The translations under genes and the position numbers were made by a program. Below are positions 12,040-23,730 of a stretch of 64,000 nucleotides of DNA, in pieces. Position 1 is the first letter of the stretch. Each line of letters begins with the position of its first letter. The notes under the pieces are model-generated. The model was not told the DNA's origin, searched no databases, and was given only the letters and a program-made list of their open reading frames with translations. Source of the stretch: Gracilaria domingensis (lineage: Eukaryota; Rhodophyta; Florideophyceae; Gracilariales; Gracilariaceae). The stretch is taken from contig VCMS01000187.1 of assembly GCA_022539475.1 (NCBI GenBank), positions 1 to 64,000 on the forward strand, read 5' to 3'.

Positions 12040-14230
12040 AATGAGGCCTTTATTTAGGAAAAAGCGGAACAGCGCTTTTGTTACGGAGCCGCGTGGGCCT
12101 CCTGTTGGAGGGCAAGGCGTCGTCGGTTGACCGCCACAGCTGTAAGGTGTAAAACGGTTCTCTCGAGTAGCCGCATTAGCGTATGGTATTCTGTGATTGG
12201 ATTGGAGCCACGGATACTGCTGGTGTACTCGCCAAGTCTATGGCAGAAGTCTTTCGTGGAGGCGCCGAGTTCCCCGTGGACTTCAAGGCCGATTGGAATG
12301 AATTTCACGTTGTCCTTCGCACAAAAAGGGTTATACTTTCTCCGCTTTCCTAATTCCACTTTTTTTGCTGCGCTCCCTGCGGTTTGGGATGCCGGTGTGA
12401 GGAAGGGCAAGCTCTTTGGACTAACCACGGTTACGTCTAGGCCTACTTTCTTGTCGTAAAGACGAATATCATCAATGAGCAAGTCGAGTTGCCACTGCGC
12501 ATTTTCATCCAGATGTTGTTGTGATGGGAATTTCCATTCTCGAGTGACATACAGGCAGAGCGGTGGCCGTTTCAGTATGAGAAGAGTCAAGCTGCCCTAC
12601 ATGAAGAGATAATGCTGGGAGACGTATCCAAGCTGCTTTGGAAAGACCTTAGCCTCCCTTGCTGTAAGGAAGGCATGCTCTACTCCCTCCGGCATCTTAC
12701 ACCTCTCTGTTAATGCGCGTGAATCCCCTTCGCTGTTGAGCCCCAAATTCATTGACTTCAACTTCTTTGAAATGCCCGGGATAGGTCTCAGCGTGTATGT
12801 CACTTTACAAGCCCCCGCGCAGTAGCGTAAGAGAGTAAGTGACATGTTCGGATCATTCAAGCTGATGAGTTCGGAGCAAAGCCGTGCTTTTTTTCGCGTC
12901 CAGATTGCAGCATTGCTTCAATTGCGTTGCAGTGACCAAGAGAAGACCCAAAGACTTTCACGGCAGCTGCGGATGTGATTGTAGCAGGAAACTGCGGTAA
13001 TGACGGACGGGTCCACCACCATGCAAATGCCTTTCGCATGTTTGGACGGTACCCCACTTTGTTACCTTCACCATTGAGCATTTGTATAAACTAGGCCGCC
13101 AACCGTCTGTTGATGACGACGTTGCCATCATCGGAGTAGAAAAGATTCAGCACCGGTTGGAAATGGTTTTGTAGCTTGAGAAAGAGGGGGTATAGCGTTA
13201 TTGCGAAAAGAAGTGGGATGAGTGGATCACCTTGCTGCGTTCCTGTTTTGCTTTCGATGATAAATTCGCCAAAGCCGAGTGGTATTGGCATGTGATAACA
13301 GAAGTGCACAATCCTTGCCATTTCCGGGCAATGCGCTATTGTTTCGGTTAGCATGAGATGACCTTCAATAGAGTTGAACGCATTCTGGGCGTCTATGCTC
13401 AGCATTATCAGGTTTTCACCTCGTAACTTGTTTCTGACATTTCTGAGTATACGAAGGATGGCTTCGTTACTGCACTATTTTCCCACTCCGAGTTGGTGCG
13501 GCCGCAGGTATAGTTTGACAGTCGGGTTTCGCGAGACTATAGAGGCGATCATGCTCGCTGTGAATCGCCGCCAAACGAGGCCAATTGCCAGTGGTCGTAA
13601 CTTTTCGGAGTTCGGTTTTTCAATGCCAATAAGGTTCCCAGTCGCAATCCATTGGTGTGCTGTGCTGGGGAGCTTGCCGGCGATCACATGGTTTAAAAAT
13701 CTTGTCAGTTCTGAGAGAATGGGTCGGTCGGGTGGCTCCTCTCCCCAGGAGGAAGCAGAATACTTCAGAAACATCGGTCTCATGCCATCAGGTCCGGGAG
13801 AGGACGATTTCAACATTTGAGGTAATGTACGTCGTATAAAGGCCTCTTGGCGGCAGTTCGTCTTGAGGTGTCGGGGAGACATGTATGTTTGGGTCAGGAT
13901 GAAGGTTACGTAGCTTACTTGCTGCTTCGTATGAGGGGGCTACTGGCTCTGATCGAGACTGAAGGATCTGGCATGCCTTTGTGTACTCACTGACATAAAA
14001 GGCTTTTCTTGCTTTCCGTTGTTTTCTGGCTGTGGTTCGTACGACGGACGCAATCTGAGGTGAGTGGTGCCGGCCTGATCGAGGAGTGTGTTACATTCGC
14101 CGAGCATTGCCAGCTGAATTCGTCGCTTAACGGAGCGGTGTTCGGACGAGCGATTCCTGTTTCTGGGTTCTCCATGGCCGTTTCGTCTTAAGACAATTTT
14201 GGGATGGATATTAGGCGGCTTAGGCATTGA
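12040..14230 (-). pseudogene. LINE-like non-LTR retrotransposon: reverse transcriptase and C-terminal domain
   Basis: The minus strand carries reverse-transcriptase pieces in order. 13475-13882 has SSPGPDGMRP and NLIGIEKPN-EKLRPLAIG. 13091-13405 has LSIDAQNAFNS, GTQQGDPLIPLLFAI and the catalytic YSDDGN box. 12081-12590 is a C-terminal domain with LDVTVVSP and a K-RKYNPFCA-NVKFIPIGLE stretch, which I read as a possible restriction-like nuclease domain. Frames are broken at four or five places. The 3' end near 12036 has a short (TCAT)n tail read on the minus strand, typical of some LINEs. Confidence 0.75.
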
Positions 14231-15400
14231 ATTTTCGAAGCCGTCGTGCGCGCGGTGTTGAAGTTGTGAAGCAAGTTGTAGTACAACTTGATGTAATTCA
14301 GCAGAAGAGAGCGAGGAAGGTACTCTACGGTGGGGACTCGTAGATCTGAAATCGCGGAGATTCTTGGACAGTCACCGACAGTAGGTTGTGGGGTCATTTG
14401 CGTACGAGTTTGTGTCTGTTAGAGGGCTTTTTCCAGATAAGTTGCCGGGAGACGGTGAGGGTTTAAAGTGCAGGTCCAACTGTGTCAGTTTGCAAAGCAG
14501 CATACCGGTTGCCAGAGTTGCTACTAAGGGCATGCGTGGGGGCTGTTGAGAGAGTTACTTGGCCTGTAGATGCTGGCGTTGGTGGTGCATTGAGCGCTTC
14601 GATAGCCATACTTGTGACTGCGTTCGTTGGAAGAGTTGTGCCGATGCGGGGCTGTTATTGGGTCGGAGCGTTGTTGTTGGGTTCCCGACGCGACTTTCGA
14701 CGTGAAAGGGGTTCTAAATCACTCATCAGATGTTGTTGCTTGAGAGCTTGGAAGCAATGTAATTCATGTTCCCGTAACACACCTGCGAAGAATAAACGAG
14801 GCCTCCAAAGCTTTGACGGCGATTAAAGTCGAATGATTTCATTGCGCAGTTGGGCTGTCAGTGCGTGGAGGTCTGCCGAGAACGTGCCGCCGGGGAACGA
14901 GTGAAGGAGGTCGTTGACGCATCGGACGTTGATTATTGGCAACTGTTTTAGACCGCATTGACGTAGAATCATAGCATGGAAACGGTCCTAGGCAGGTTTG
15001 ATGATTGGAAATGCGCTTTCAGTGCCGAAGAAAAGGAAGCTACGGGTGTCACTCGTTTTGACTAAGGTCACCGATTTGCGCACATCCGCTTCGGATAAGC
15101 AACAAGTGATGTTCAAAGGGTTTTGCATTGACGCTTGAGTCTCTGAGGTTCGTAGGAGGGTGTAGCGCTTTTATTCGTGTCTCAGAGCACTCATTGCGGT
15201 ACGGTATATGTGATTACTGCCTTTCTTTAATAGTACGAATCTGTGGGGGTCAAAAATGTCTTCGGTTTCTTCTAAATCAACCGTTAGGGCCGGAAGTTTA
15301 GATGGTTTGGGGTATGCCGACTGTGAGAGGTGTTTCTTCAACACCTGGGCATACGTGAAGTTTGTTAAGCTGTTCAAGGCTTAGCCTGGTTGGTCAGCCT
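14230..15400 (-). other. Probable 5' part of the LINE, badly decayed
   Basis: Only short frames remain, such as 15171-15377 and 14188-14397 on the minus strand. Their position upstream of the reverse transcriptase fits an ORF1 or leader region, but no domain is recognisable. Confidence 0.3.
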
Positions 15401-16200
15401 ACATTGCCTGATATCAAATAGTGCCACCTCATTTTCAATGACACCAGGTGCCACTGTAGAGTAGACAACACTGTATAGTGAACCCTTTTAACAATGCACC
15501 CCTCTTTCAGTAGACAATTTTTATCGAGACAAGAACCTTCTTACGCAAAATACGTGTAGACCATCGTGAGCTCCAGAGAGTCTCTCAAGCCCATATACAG
15601 AAGGGATTTTGGCACACAAGCCTGGCCTAGATATGGAAGCAAAGCAATCGTTATCTTTGTTCAGTGCACACTGCATTTACTAATTTTCGGAGTGAGTCTG
15701 CACGACCACGAACAGTTTCTGCCTGGCAGAAATTGTTCGTCGTCATCCAGGGTTACGCGCGAGGAATATATTGCTTGTTTTCCATATGAGACGATTGGCA
15801 AGCTCTGCTACAAGTAAATCTTTCGAATGTACTACATTGACCAAGGCAAAAATTCATCCCAATGATTAAAATTTAAACAAAAAAACGCGCCGTGTGCGTT
15901 TACCAGATAACTTGGAAGTTATCTATATCGCTCGGGTCTCTTATGCATTGGAACAGGATAAACCAGATTCTAGAGTGATAAAGAGAAATATATGATACAG
16001 AAGGTCGACAAATGGATAACTCCTGAAAACACAATTCTAAACTTGTATGGGCATATTTTCGCAATTTGGTATACACAAATCGTGATTTGTGTGTACACAA
16101 ACGCTGTAGTTGAACTTGCCTCTCTATCGAGCAAGGTTGATTGCGTGTGTGCACAAACTCATTCTGGCACACAACGGCCAACTTTCGCGACCTAGATCTG
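15400..16200. other. Intergenic, nothing recognised
   Basis: AT-richer sequence with short frames only, for example 15566-15817. There is a small inverted repeat near 15904-15924 (AGATAACTTGGAAGTTATCT). No gene or element is supported. Confidence 0.4.
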
Positions 16201-16720
16201 GCCAGATCGCCCCAAATAAGCGCGCCACTGCTACGCAAAGCTAGGGCTGCTCTCGGATTGATCGCGAGACAGCTTCGCGCCACCGCCGCACGCACCAAGA
16301 ACTACTCTCGAGTTGGTCGCGCCGTCGCACTGCGTTTATACCGCACGAACCAAGAGCTGCTCTAGATTTGATCGAAAAGCAGTAGCGCTTCACCGCGGCG
16401 CGCAACAAGATTTGGATTCGTTTCGATCGCGGCACTGCAGCGCGCGGGCAGCCCTAGAAGCTGCTCTCGTGTTGATGGCACGGCCGCGCCCCACTGCGTC
16501 GGCGCCAGGCGCACCAAGGGCTGCTCCAGATTTGATCGCGGGGCAGCAGTGCGCGGGTGCCAGAAGCTCTAGAAGCTGCCCTCGTGTTCATCGCACCACC
16601 GCACTGCGCCGGCCTGGCGCGCACCAAGGGCTGGTGTCTAGTCGTTCGCGGGGCAGCGGCGGGCTGCAGCCGCGCAAACTAAGTGCTGCTATCGAGTCGA
16701 TTGCGCTTTTGATTCACAAC
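16200..16720. repeat. Diverged GC-rich minisatellite
   Basis: About five loose copies of a unit carrying AAGAGCTGCTC-AGATTTGATCGCG, then a CAGC-GCGC-CACCGC stretch and GCGCACCAAG. They recur at about 16230, 16290, 16355, 16500 and 16620 with uneven period and many substitutions. One frame happens to be open (16313-16837), but the repeat explains its composition. No protein is inferred. Confidence 0.55.
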
Positions 16721-17187
16721 TCGTTGTGCCTCTCCGATGGTATCGATTCGTTCACAACTAAAGCTTTGGTGTGTATCTGCAGACGCTTTTCAGTCGAGCG
16801 TGCTTCTGAATTAGGAACTATTTGTGGTCTTCGGTGATCGTTACAGCTGTCTTCGCTTTCCGAGCACAGTTACATCATACTTGAAACTTTTTGCCTGTGC
16901 TTCATTTTATGCAACGAGGACTTGGAACGAACGGCCACGCCGAGTAGCGGAACTGAAATAGGAGAATTGAGCGGGGGCGTTTGTGTTTTTTACATCGCGG
17001 GGCTTTACAACGCCTTCAAATCGACATTAAAGCGAGGGTGAGAAGTAGATGTGAAAGAGGTGTCGTGGTTCTCGTACTCCGGAAAGGAAACGTTCGCGCT
17101 ACAGTCGTCGTAGCTCCATAGAGCGTTCGAATTTTGCCAGACTTCTTGATGCTGAACCTTGGTTTGTTTGCACACGGCTTAAAAGAA

Positions 17188-17952
17188 ATGGATGTTTTGG
17201 AGCAAAGTCAATCGCAGCCAAGCTCCCATGCGCAACCTCCGCTCACTGCTACAATGACAGAGACAGAAAAGTTTGCCCCATCAACTGTACCCTCCTTAAC
17301 AACAAACGGGAATGAATACGGACACCGTTCAAACCAAGAACGTACACCTCCAATTGAGAGCAGACTCCGAACTTGTCAAGATATTGGGTATGCGAGAGGA
17401 CTAAACGTACCACACAGAGCAGTATTCGGACCCCAAACGGGGAACTCCCTGCCCACTTCACGAATGGGTAGTGCCACGCGAACCGCGATGCGACCACCGA
17501 TAGCGAAGAAGAAGAAGTCGGCTACATCACGTGCATCTCGCACGCCACCCACAGGAGGGAGAGGAAATGGTTTCACACAAATAAAAATCGATTATCTACT
17601 TGATGTTTTGGAGGAGCACCTCCCCGTTGGCAAGGATGTATGGAAGGCGGTGCGAAGACTGCATGATTCGCGCTTTCCGGAACAAGAGCAAAATGTCGAT
17701 TCTTTGAAGCGAAAGTTCTCGGCCCTCCACAGGAAGAAAACTCCAACCGGAGACCCACACATACATGCCGACGTAAAGAGAGCGAATTATATACGAGAGC
17801 AGATTTCGGAAAGGATTGACTTGAGTAAGGATGATGCAGCGGAGGATGTTGCCGAGGAGTGTTTCTGTGACACTGATGGATTTCCAGATCTAGATGACCC
17901 CAACGATGAAGTAGGTGCTGCAGATCCTGGGCCAGGAAGAGATAGTCCTTGA
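17188..17952 (+). CDS. Myb/SANT-like DNA-binding protein of a PIF/Harbinger element (DUF6818 type)
   Basis: The frame is open from 17134; I prefer the Met at 17188 as start. A Ser/Thr-rich N-terminal half with basic patches (MRPPIAKKKKSAT) leads into a domain of about 100 residues. It starts GNGFTQIKIDYLLDVLEEHLP, has a conserved Trp (KDVWKAV) and ends in the KKTPTGDP-I signature seen in transposon-linked SANT-like proteins. The tail is acidic. Harbinger elements need such a partner to bind terminal repeats and bring the transposase into the nucleus. It is convergent with the transposase at 18430-19638. It looks intact, unlike its partner. Confidence 0.65.
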   Translation: MDVLEQSQSQPSSHAQPPLTATMTETEKFAPSTVPSLTTNGNEYGHRSNQERTPPIESRLRTCQDIGYARGLNVPHRAVFGPQTGNSLPTSRMGSATRTAMRPPIAKKKKSATSRASRTPPTGGRGNGFTQIKIDYLLDVLEEHLPVGKDVWKAVRRLHDSRFPEQEQNVDSLKRKFSALHRKKTPTGDPHIHADVKRANYIREQISERIDLSKDDAAEDVAEECFCDTDGFPDLDDPNDEVGAADPGPGRDSP

Positions 17953-18075
17953 CCAAACACGGAAACGTCGAGAAGCTTAACACCCAATAGAATATCACAG
18001 TCCCCTGGGCGATTTTCACCTCGACCGTTAATACGCAAGCGCCACGTAGCAACAGAGAAGAAAGACAATGACCTG

Positions 18076-18351
18076 ATGTCTATATACAAAATGAGTTTAT
18101 TAGAGGAGCAAAAGCGAATAGCGGAAGAGCAGGACCGCAGGTTGCAGGAAAGAGAGGATGAAAACGCAAGGCATGAAGAAGGAAGACAAAGGCCGGAGGA
18201 AGAACGGGTGGCAGATCGTGAGCGCCGTGAGGAAGACAATAGGCGTCAAGATCGATTCATGGAGATGATGATGATTATGGCTTTCGTCGGGAAGGGCAAT
18301 ACGTCGCATTGTTCCTCATTTCCGAGCATGGACAACGAAAAGGATAAGTAA
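18076..18351 (+). CDS. Charged coiled-coil segment, continuation of the Myb-like protein
   Basis: 91 residues, almost all in heptad-like charged helix (EEQKRIAEEQDRRLQERED and on), ending in a short hydrophobic Met-rich part. It follows the Myb-like ORF by 124 bases on the same strand. In related Harbinger partners the DNA-binding domain is followed by a coiled coil, so the two may be one gene joined by an intron or split by a frame break. Confidence 0.5.
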   Translation: MSIYKMSLLEEQKRIAEEQDRRLQEREDENARHEEGRQRPEEERVADRERREEDNRRQDRFMEMMMIMAFVGKGNTSHCSSFPSMDNEKDK

Positions 18352-18429
18352 AGAAATCAGCATAGTACTACTTTTGAACACTCATTAATAAAAACTTTAT
18401 CTTGTAGGCCCCAGCGTGCTGTTGGCACG

Positions 18430-19638
18430 CATTCTAAAGTATAAATCGCAAGAAGCAATTGGCTTCGCTGCTCAGGTAGGGCATAAACGTAGCCAATACC
18501 TGATTCAATCGGACCAAACGAGTGCGTATGTTAAACAGCAATGCAGTAGTGAACAGCATTACTTTTCGCTCGCCTCTCTCTTCGTAGGTCATACGATCTT
18601 TGAAGCGAGGAAACGTGCCTTGCAGGGCACGTATGCCCTATTCAGAAGCTTTGCGCATAGACGTGGCCTGCCATAAGGTGGTTACCAATTCTCTGTCACC
18701 ATTGCAAGATAAAACTGGATCCTGTGAGGATTTGATAAGGAAGGGAACTCTGCTTTGGAAAAGGCTGAATAAACGACACAGCGTCCACCACAAATGCCAA
18801 ATTGGGTTTCCAGTTTTCTATATACCCCTCCCCATTCCGCAATATTAGAATCATGCATAGACCCAGGAGCATTCAGAGCACATGCAAAAATGAGCCCGTC
18901 CCGAGCGAAAACAGAAACATTTCCAACATAATGATCATGCCTCCATCCATTGTAAAACATGTTCTGTATTATATCATCACCAGATTGCTCTAAAAATGGC
19001 TTCAATCCGTCTGCAACACAGTCAACTTCCTTAGGCATAGATTATTTTGCAAAAAGTAACTGCTTGAAATTCCTGAATCTCCATATCGTTTAGCTTCTCT
19101 ATGCGCGCTGTAGGCTCTTTTGAAAGTACCTTGAGAAGAAGAGGGCATCCAAAACGTAGAAGAAGAGAACAGAGGCTGTGATTTCAAACACCAGGCATAG
19201 CAACATTTCAGAACCTCTAGTTCTGTTCCATGACAGAACTAAACCCAAGCATTGAATAGAAGACATGCTTCGAGGTCTACCACTTGAGGGATTGGAAATG
19301 CGGCGTATATACCCATGCTGAGAATAAGGTAAGTATGTTTTATAAATTGGAGAAAACCGACCCTGAAGGTAATTGAAACTACGAACATCAAATTTAGTCA
19401 ACGTTATCATTGCTTGGTCATTGCCGGAGTGAAGTAGAGTTGAGAATGCCGACAAAGAAGGAAGTTGTAATGTTATCCTTTGAGTACGGCGATCTCTGCA
19501 TTGTCGCCCATAACGCGTTAGTTTGTGCCTAAAAGAAATTCGTTTAAGATGATTTTTGTTTTGAAAAAGCATTAGAAGAATGACCTTGTGACTAAACATA
19601 TCTATGCCAAGGAATGTGGTTGGGTAGCTTGTCGACAA
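18430..19638 (-). pseudogene. PIF/Harbinger (DDE_Tnp_4) transposase
   Basis: On the minus strand, 19099-19638 gives the N-terminal helical part, with F-TLLHSGNDQAMI, a SFNYLQGRFSPIY stretch and LGLVLSWNRTRGSE. 18682-19038 gives the catalytic core: VADGL (first Asp), then NMFYNGWRHDHYV and NAPGSMHDSN. The second Asp, normally VVDSAF, reads VVYSAF, so it is lost. The last part (18440-18680) reads ASE-stop-GIRALQGTFPR in another frame, so the third acidic residue is followed by a stop where Trp is usual. At least three disabling changes are present. With the Myb-like gene it forms a two-gene element. Confidence 0.8.
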
Positions 19639-20214
19639 GATGTTCGTCTTTGAAGCCTTCGTCGGCGCACAGATTTGGGATCATATTTGGCCATGCTGGA
19701 TCTCTGTGGACTCTCCAGATAACTTCATGGCTGCGAGATTGCGCAATGTTTTGGTAACGATGTCATTGCAAAACAGTCTTGTTTTGCCGCATCTTGCCAT
19801 TCTGACATCATTCTCCCTCGGGTTGACCTCGCCCAAGTCTTCTAGTATAAAAGTGAGCTTTGGTGCACGGCTTTTGCTGCCATGCTCCAATAGAAAAACG
19901 AAAATGCCACCCTCCCGTGCCACATTGGGTGCAATCGGTTTCATATAACGTAACTTATGCAGCTTCTCGTACACAAAACCTTCTTCGCGCTGTCCTTCTT
20001 TTTTTGTGTATCGAATACAAATCATGCTCAATGAAAGCGATCGCAGTACTCCATTGCCGCCAGATTTGGTGTTTCGTTGACCAAACTGCTACACCAAAAC
20101 AGTGGCTTCCGTGCCAAAAGCAAGGGACAATAGACTATAAAAGAACTTGAGTACAGACCAATTTCTTCTCTTGTTTGCAACAGAGCAAACCATTTGCTCT
20201 TGCAACGATAAACG

Positions 20215-21656
20215 ATGACGCTTGATCGTGAACATGTTCGCAAGTTAGTATGGCATTACTTTAATGAACCTAATCAAAGCTTTGCGGGCATCGGCAGACG
20301 ATTTGGCCTCACGGGTGGCCAAGTGAGGCACGGTTGGTTTCGCTTCTTGGAGAGTCTTAACGGCAACCACCCGTTCATTACGAAGATATTGTCTTAACGT
20401 ATCGTCAAGGTGATCGCACTCCAGCATTGACTGCAAGTGAAGAACAAAACATTGTCGAAGCAGTCCGATATTATGCAGATCAAAACACTACCATAACCAG
20501 ACAAGGCCTCTGTGATCTCACGGAGCAATACGTGAACCTCCTTCCTGCATTTAGACAGAGAGCCATTCCTTTCAAAAACGGGAGGCCTTCCTGAGCTTGG
20601 ATCCAAACCTTCTGTACTCGTCATCCCGATCTGCAGTTCAAAAGTGTGCAAGTCATGGAAGACAAGAGAGTCAACGCAGTCACCAAGGAAGTTTTGTCCG
20701 AACATGTTTGCCGTCTCAATGCCGTCATCGAAAGATACAATATCGGTGACCCCCGTCGTATCTTCAACGTCGATGAAACCGCGATTGCGTTCAAATGAGT
20801 TGTCGGCCGCAGTCTGGGGAAGGAAATTGGGGCAACCGATATACAGCTGGTCCAGACACCGTTACGCACGAGAGAAAGTCTCGATCATGTCACTGTGATG
20901 CCGGTTATCTCCGCCGCTGGCGAATGCCTCACAAAATCAACCATCTTTCCAGGCAAACAGGCCCATTGTCGCCGAGTGTTGGGCCGTGTGCCGACGCGGC
21001 ATGGATTTTTGCCCAATGCGCATATCTTCAAGCGCACCCCTGCCGGCGTCGACAGCGCAATATTTATGGAATGAGCCAAGAGGTTCGTTGAAGAACTGAA
21101 ATACCATCAATCTAATCAAGATTACATTTTTCTGATTTTGGATGGGTTCGCGGCTCATGTTGAGTATAATGTTCTCGAATTTCTCAGCAAAAACAAAGTC
21201 GTGGTCGTTGGGCTTCCATTGCACAAATCTCATATTTTCCACCTGTAGGATGTGAGTTTTTTCTTTTCATTAAAATCCCATCTGCAGCGTTACATTCACG
21301 AATTTGCGAGACAGAAAAATGTGTTACATGTCATCCACATCGCGGAATCTATAGCCAAAGCGCTTCTTAATGCATGTACGTATTCAAACATAGTGTCAGG
21401 ATTCGAAAGAAGCCGTGCATGGTGTCGAGATGTGTACAAAGCTTTTAATAACCCACTGAAGAAGGTTGTGGACGATGCTGACGAAGCGGAAAATGTGGGG
21501 TGGAAAAAACTGATCGAAACGTTTTCCTCGATGGCACAGTCCTCGGTGAGAGATGAAGATGTTCAGGAGAAAGAAACGGTCAGGATAAGCTCAAGGAGAG
21601 GTGTCGTGTTCACAGCGGCAAGCGTAATGAACGCTCTGGCAGAGCGCAGTATATAG
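20215..21656 (+). pseudogene. Second pogo/jerky-type transposase remnant
   Basis: 20215-20397 encodes a helix-turn-helix start (HYFNEPNQSFAGIGRRFGLT). Further downstream, mixed frames read IFNVDETAI, a TVMPVISAAGECL stretch and, near 21120, IFLILDGFAAHVEYN with the second Asp of a DDE_1 domain. 21252-21656 continues with a SGFERSRAWCRDVYKAF part typical of the end of that domain, then a basic tail. Four or so frame breaks are visible. It is a different lineage from the element at 10.9 kb. Confidence 0.7.
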
Positions 21657-21799
21657 CTCCGCACCAAGGCTCCCAGTTCGGTGCAGACCAATGATCGTGA
21701 GAAAAAGAGAGAAAGAGCCATTTCGCGCTGCGTCACCTTGAGCGGCTTGCTCCGGGCGGTGCACTTTACAGGTCTGCATTGAATGCAAGAAGTCGAGTT

Positions 21800-22640
21800 T
21801 TTTGGTGCAAACTTTCGACGGGAAAACAACAAGCCGCGTCGCGGACGAGCACCTCAGGGTGTTCGGGCCCTGCTCCCTGTGAAGGGCAGTCGAGCGGCAG
21901 AACCCTCCGATAGGGCCAACACGAGCCGGGTGTAAGTCCAGGTGGCCGCGATCTGGGCGTGCAGTCGGAGGTAGAAGGGGTAGAATCGGCGTAGGTATCC
22001 GGATGGTTCCGGCGAGCCACAGCGAGTGGGGGTATCCAGCCCAACGGTATGGGACGACACAAGATCAACAAACGAGCCGCACTGCGGAGCACTGACTCGC
22101 GATAGGCGGGAAAACTCCCGAGACAAATGGGACAAACCTACAATGTAGGGCAGAGTAGCGAAAGCCGTAAGACGGAAATGAAAACAATAAAATAGATAAG
22201 ACAAGTGCCGTGACGACGGATTAGTACTCCTCAGGGACGGAGGTTGGTTGATCAACCCGGAATTGCGTCGGTATTCCCCAGGATGGGGCTTGTGACCGTG
22301 CGCAAGCGGCAAGAAGATCAGAGCCAAAGGCCTCGTTGAGGTTTACTTCCCGTACAGTGGGGGCAAGTGCCGCCACTTATATACGGCACTTGAAAATATC
22401 AATTAAAATATCTAACTATCCGGCGCTGCCGGCCAATACACTACAGGTGTGCCCCCGTGGCAGGCTTGCCACGGCGCCCGCGTAATCGGGCCAACGTGGC
22501 ACACGTGTGCAGAAATACCACCCTTCCTAGGCATACCCCAAAATAGGGGCACTACCACAGTAGCCTCTCATAACCTGGGGTGTCGAAGCCGGTAACGGAT
22601 CAACAAACTATGAAAAGCACTTCGGTGCATCCCCACAAAG
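21800..22640 (-). mobile_element. LTR-like fossil, minus orientation
   Basis: Read on the minus strand it has a promoter-like part with a TATATAAG box near 22376-22383 and a GC-rich upstream half holding a short inverted GGCAAGCCTGCC-type motif. A long leader with no gene follows. This layout suits an LTR and leader of a retrotransposon. No coding domain is left and no second LTR is seen, so it is broken or solitary. Family unknown. Confidence 0.4.
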
Positions 22641-23262
22641 GGCGCTTTGCTCTACAAGTTTGACGCGCTTTTCGAGCTCAGAGAGCACTTTGAGCAAGAA
22701 TGCGGTGGCTGGCGTAGGTGATGAGAACCTTCAAGGCAATTGAAACGCCGCAATTTGGCATGCAGCCAAGAGGTCTCGTGTATTTGGTTATTTCAAAGTT
22801 ATGCGTTTCAGATCGTTTTGGCTTGTTTTAGGAGGTCAATAAAGCCAGTCTATCTGCTTGGTTCTTCTTTTCTGTCATTTCGCTGTCGTTTTGTCGAGAG
22901 ACCACCCGTTTTGCTTTGTTTCAGTGGTGAGCAAACTGAAATTAGGAGCCATCTACGGTTCAATTTGGTGTCTCAACCTCAATCGAGAAGGTAACGGGAA
23001 AAAATTGCATCAGCAATATACATCTCTACTGTTATCGATAACAGCCATGAAGGATGTCACAAGGAATAGCAAGCAGCTACATCCGTCGTGGAGCATGCCG
23101 CGCGTTTCAAGAAACCTCCTTGCGCGACCGCGCTCAATCGAGACTATTTGATCGCGTCGTACGGACGCCATGCCGCGCCACGGGGAGTGCTTATAACGCC
23201 GAGGCCGCGGCCACAACGCTCCTAACTTTCTCCCTGTGTCCTTTTTTTTCGAAACTTCCCTT
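22640..23262. other. Spacer between fossils and the right arm
   Basis: No ORF of note. It ends at the inner edge of the inverted duplication, next to a T-rich stretch at about 23240-23250. Nothing else is recognised. Confidence 0.4.
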
Positions 23263-23730
23263 CGTCTGTGTTCTGCAAAGTGGAATATAGTCTGTTCGCT
23301 TTGGAAACTAAGCTAGTTTTGGGGCTATTTGGGGCGCGCGAGGGGGTAGCAGAGGCTGGCACTCAAAAAATTAAGAAATTTTGGAATATTAAATTCCATT
23401 TCGCGCAGTTTAGTGCTTGGGTCCCCTAGTTTTTGTAGAGGTTCTACTTCGCCGCACCACCCCATTCACTCTTTTCCGCGACCCTCTCTCAAAACTGCAC
23501 TCGTGCTAGTTTGCCTTTCCATTTTCTCCCATGTTGCAATGCCAATCGCAACTCATCCCACCTCAATCATCCCATCACTTCTTCCCAGTCCACACCACCC
23601 CCGCTATTTACCCATTTCTCGCCCATCACGCGTTCCCATCCTCTCTCTCCGTCTCCGCAAACGTCATTTTGTAGAAGTCAGGTGGACAACCCTCCCCCTT
23701 CTCGTATACCCGCCTCGCCCCAAAACGGCT

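Noticed and set aside
16313-16837. 174-codon plus-strand protein
   Set aside because: It is an accidental opening in a GC-rich minisatellite.
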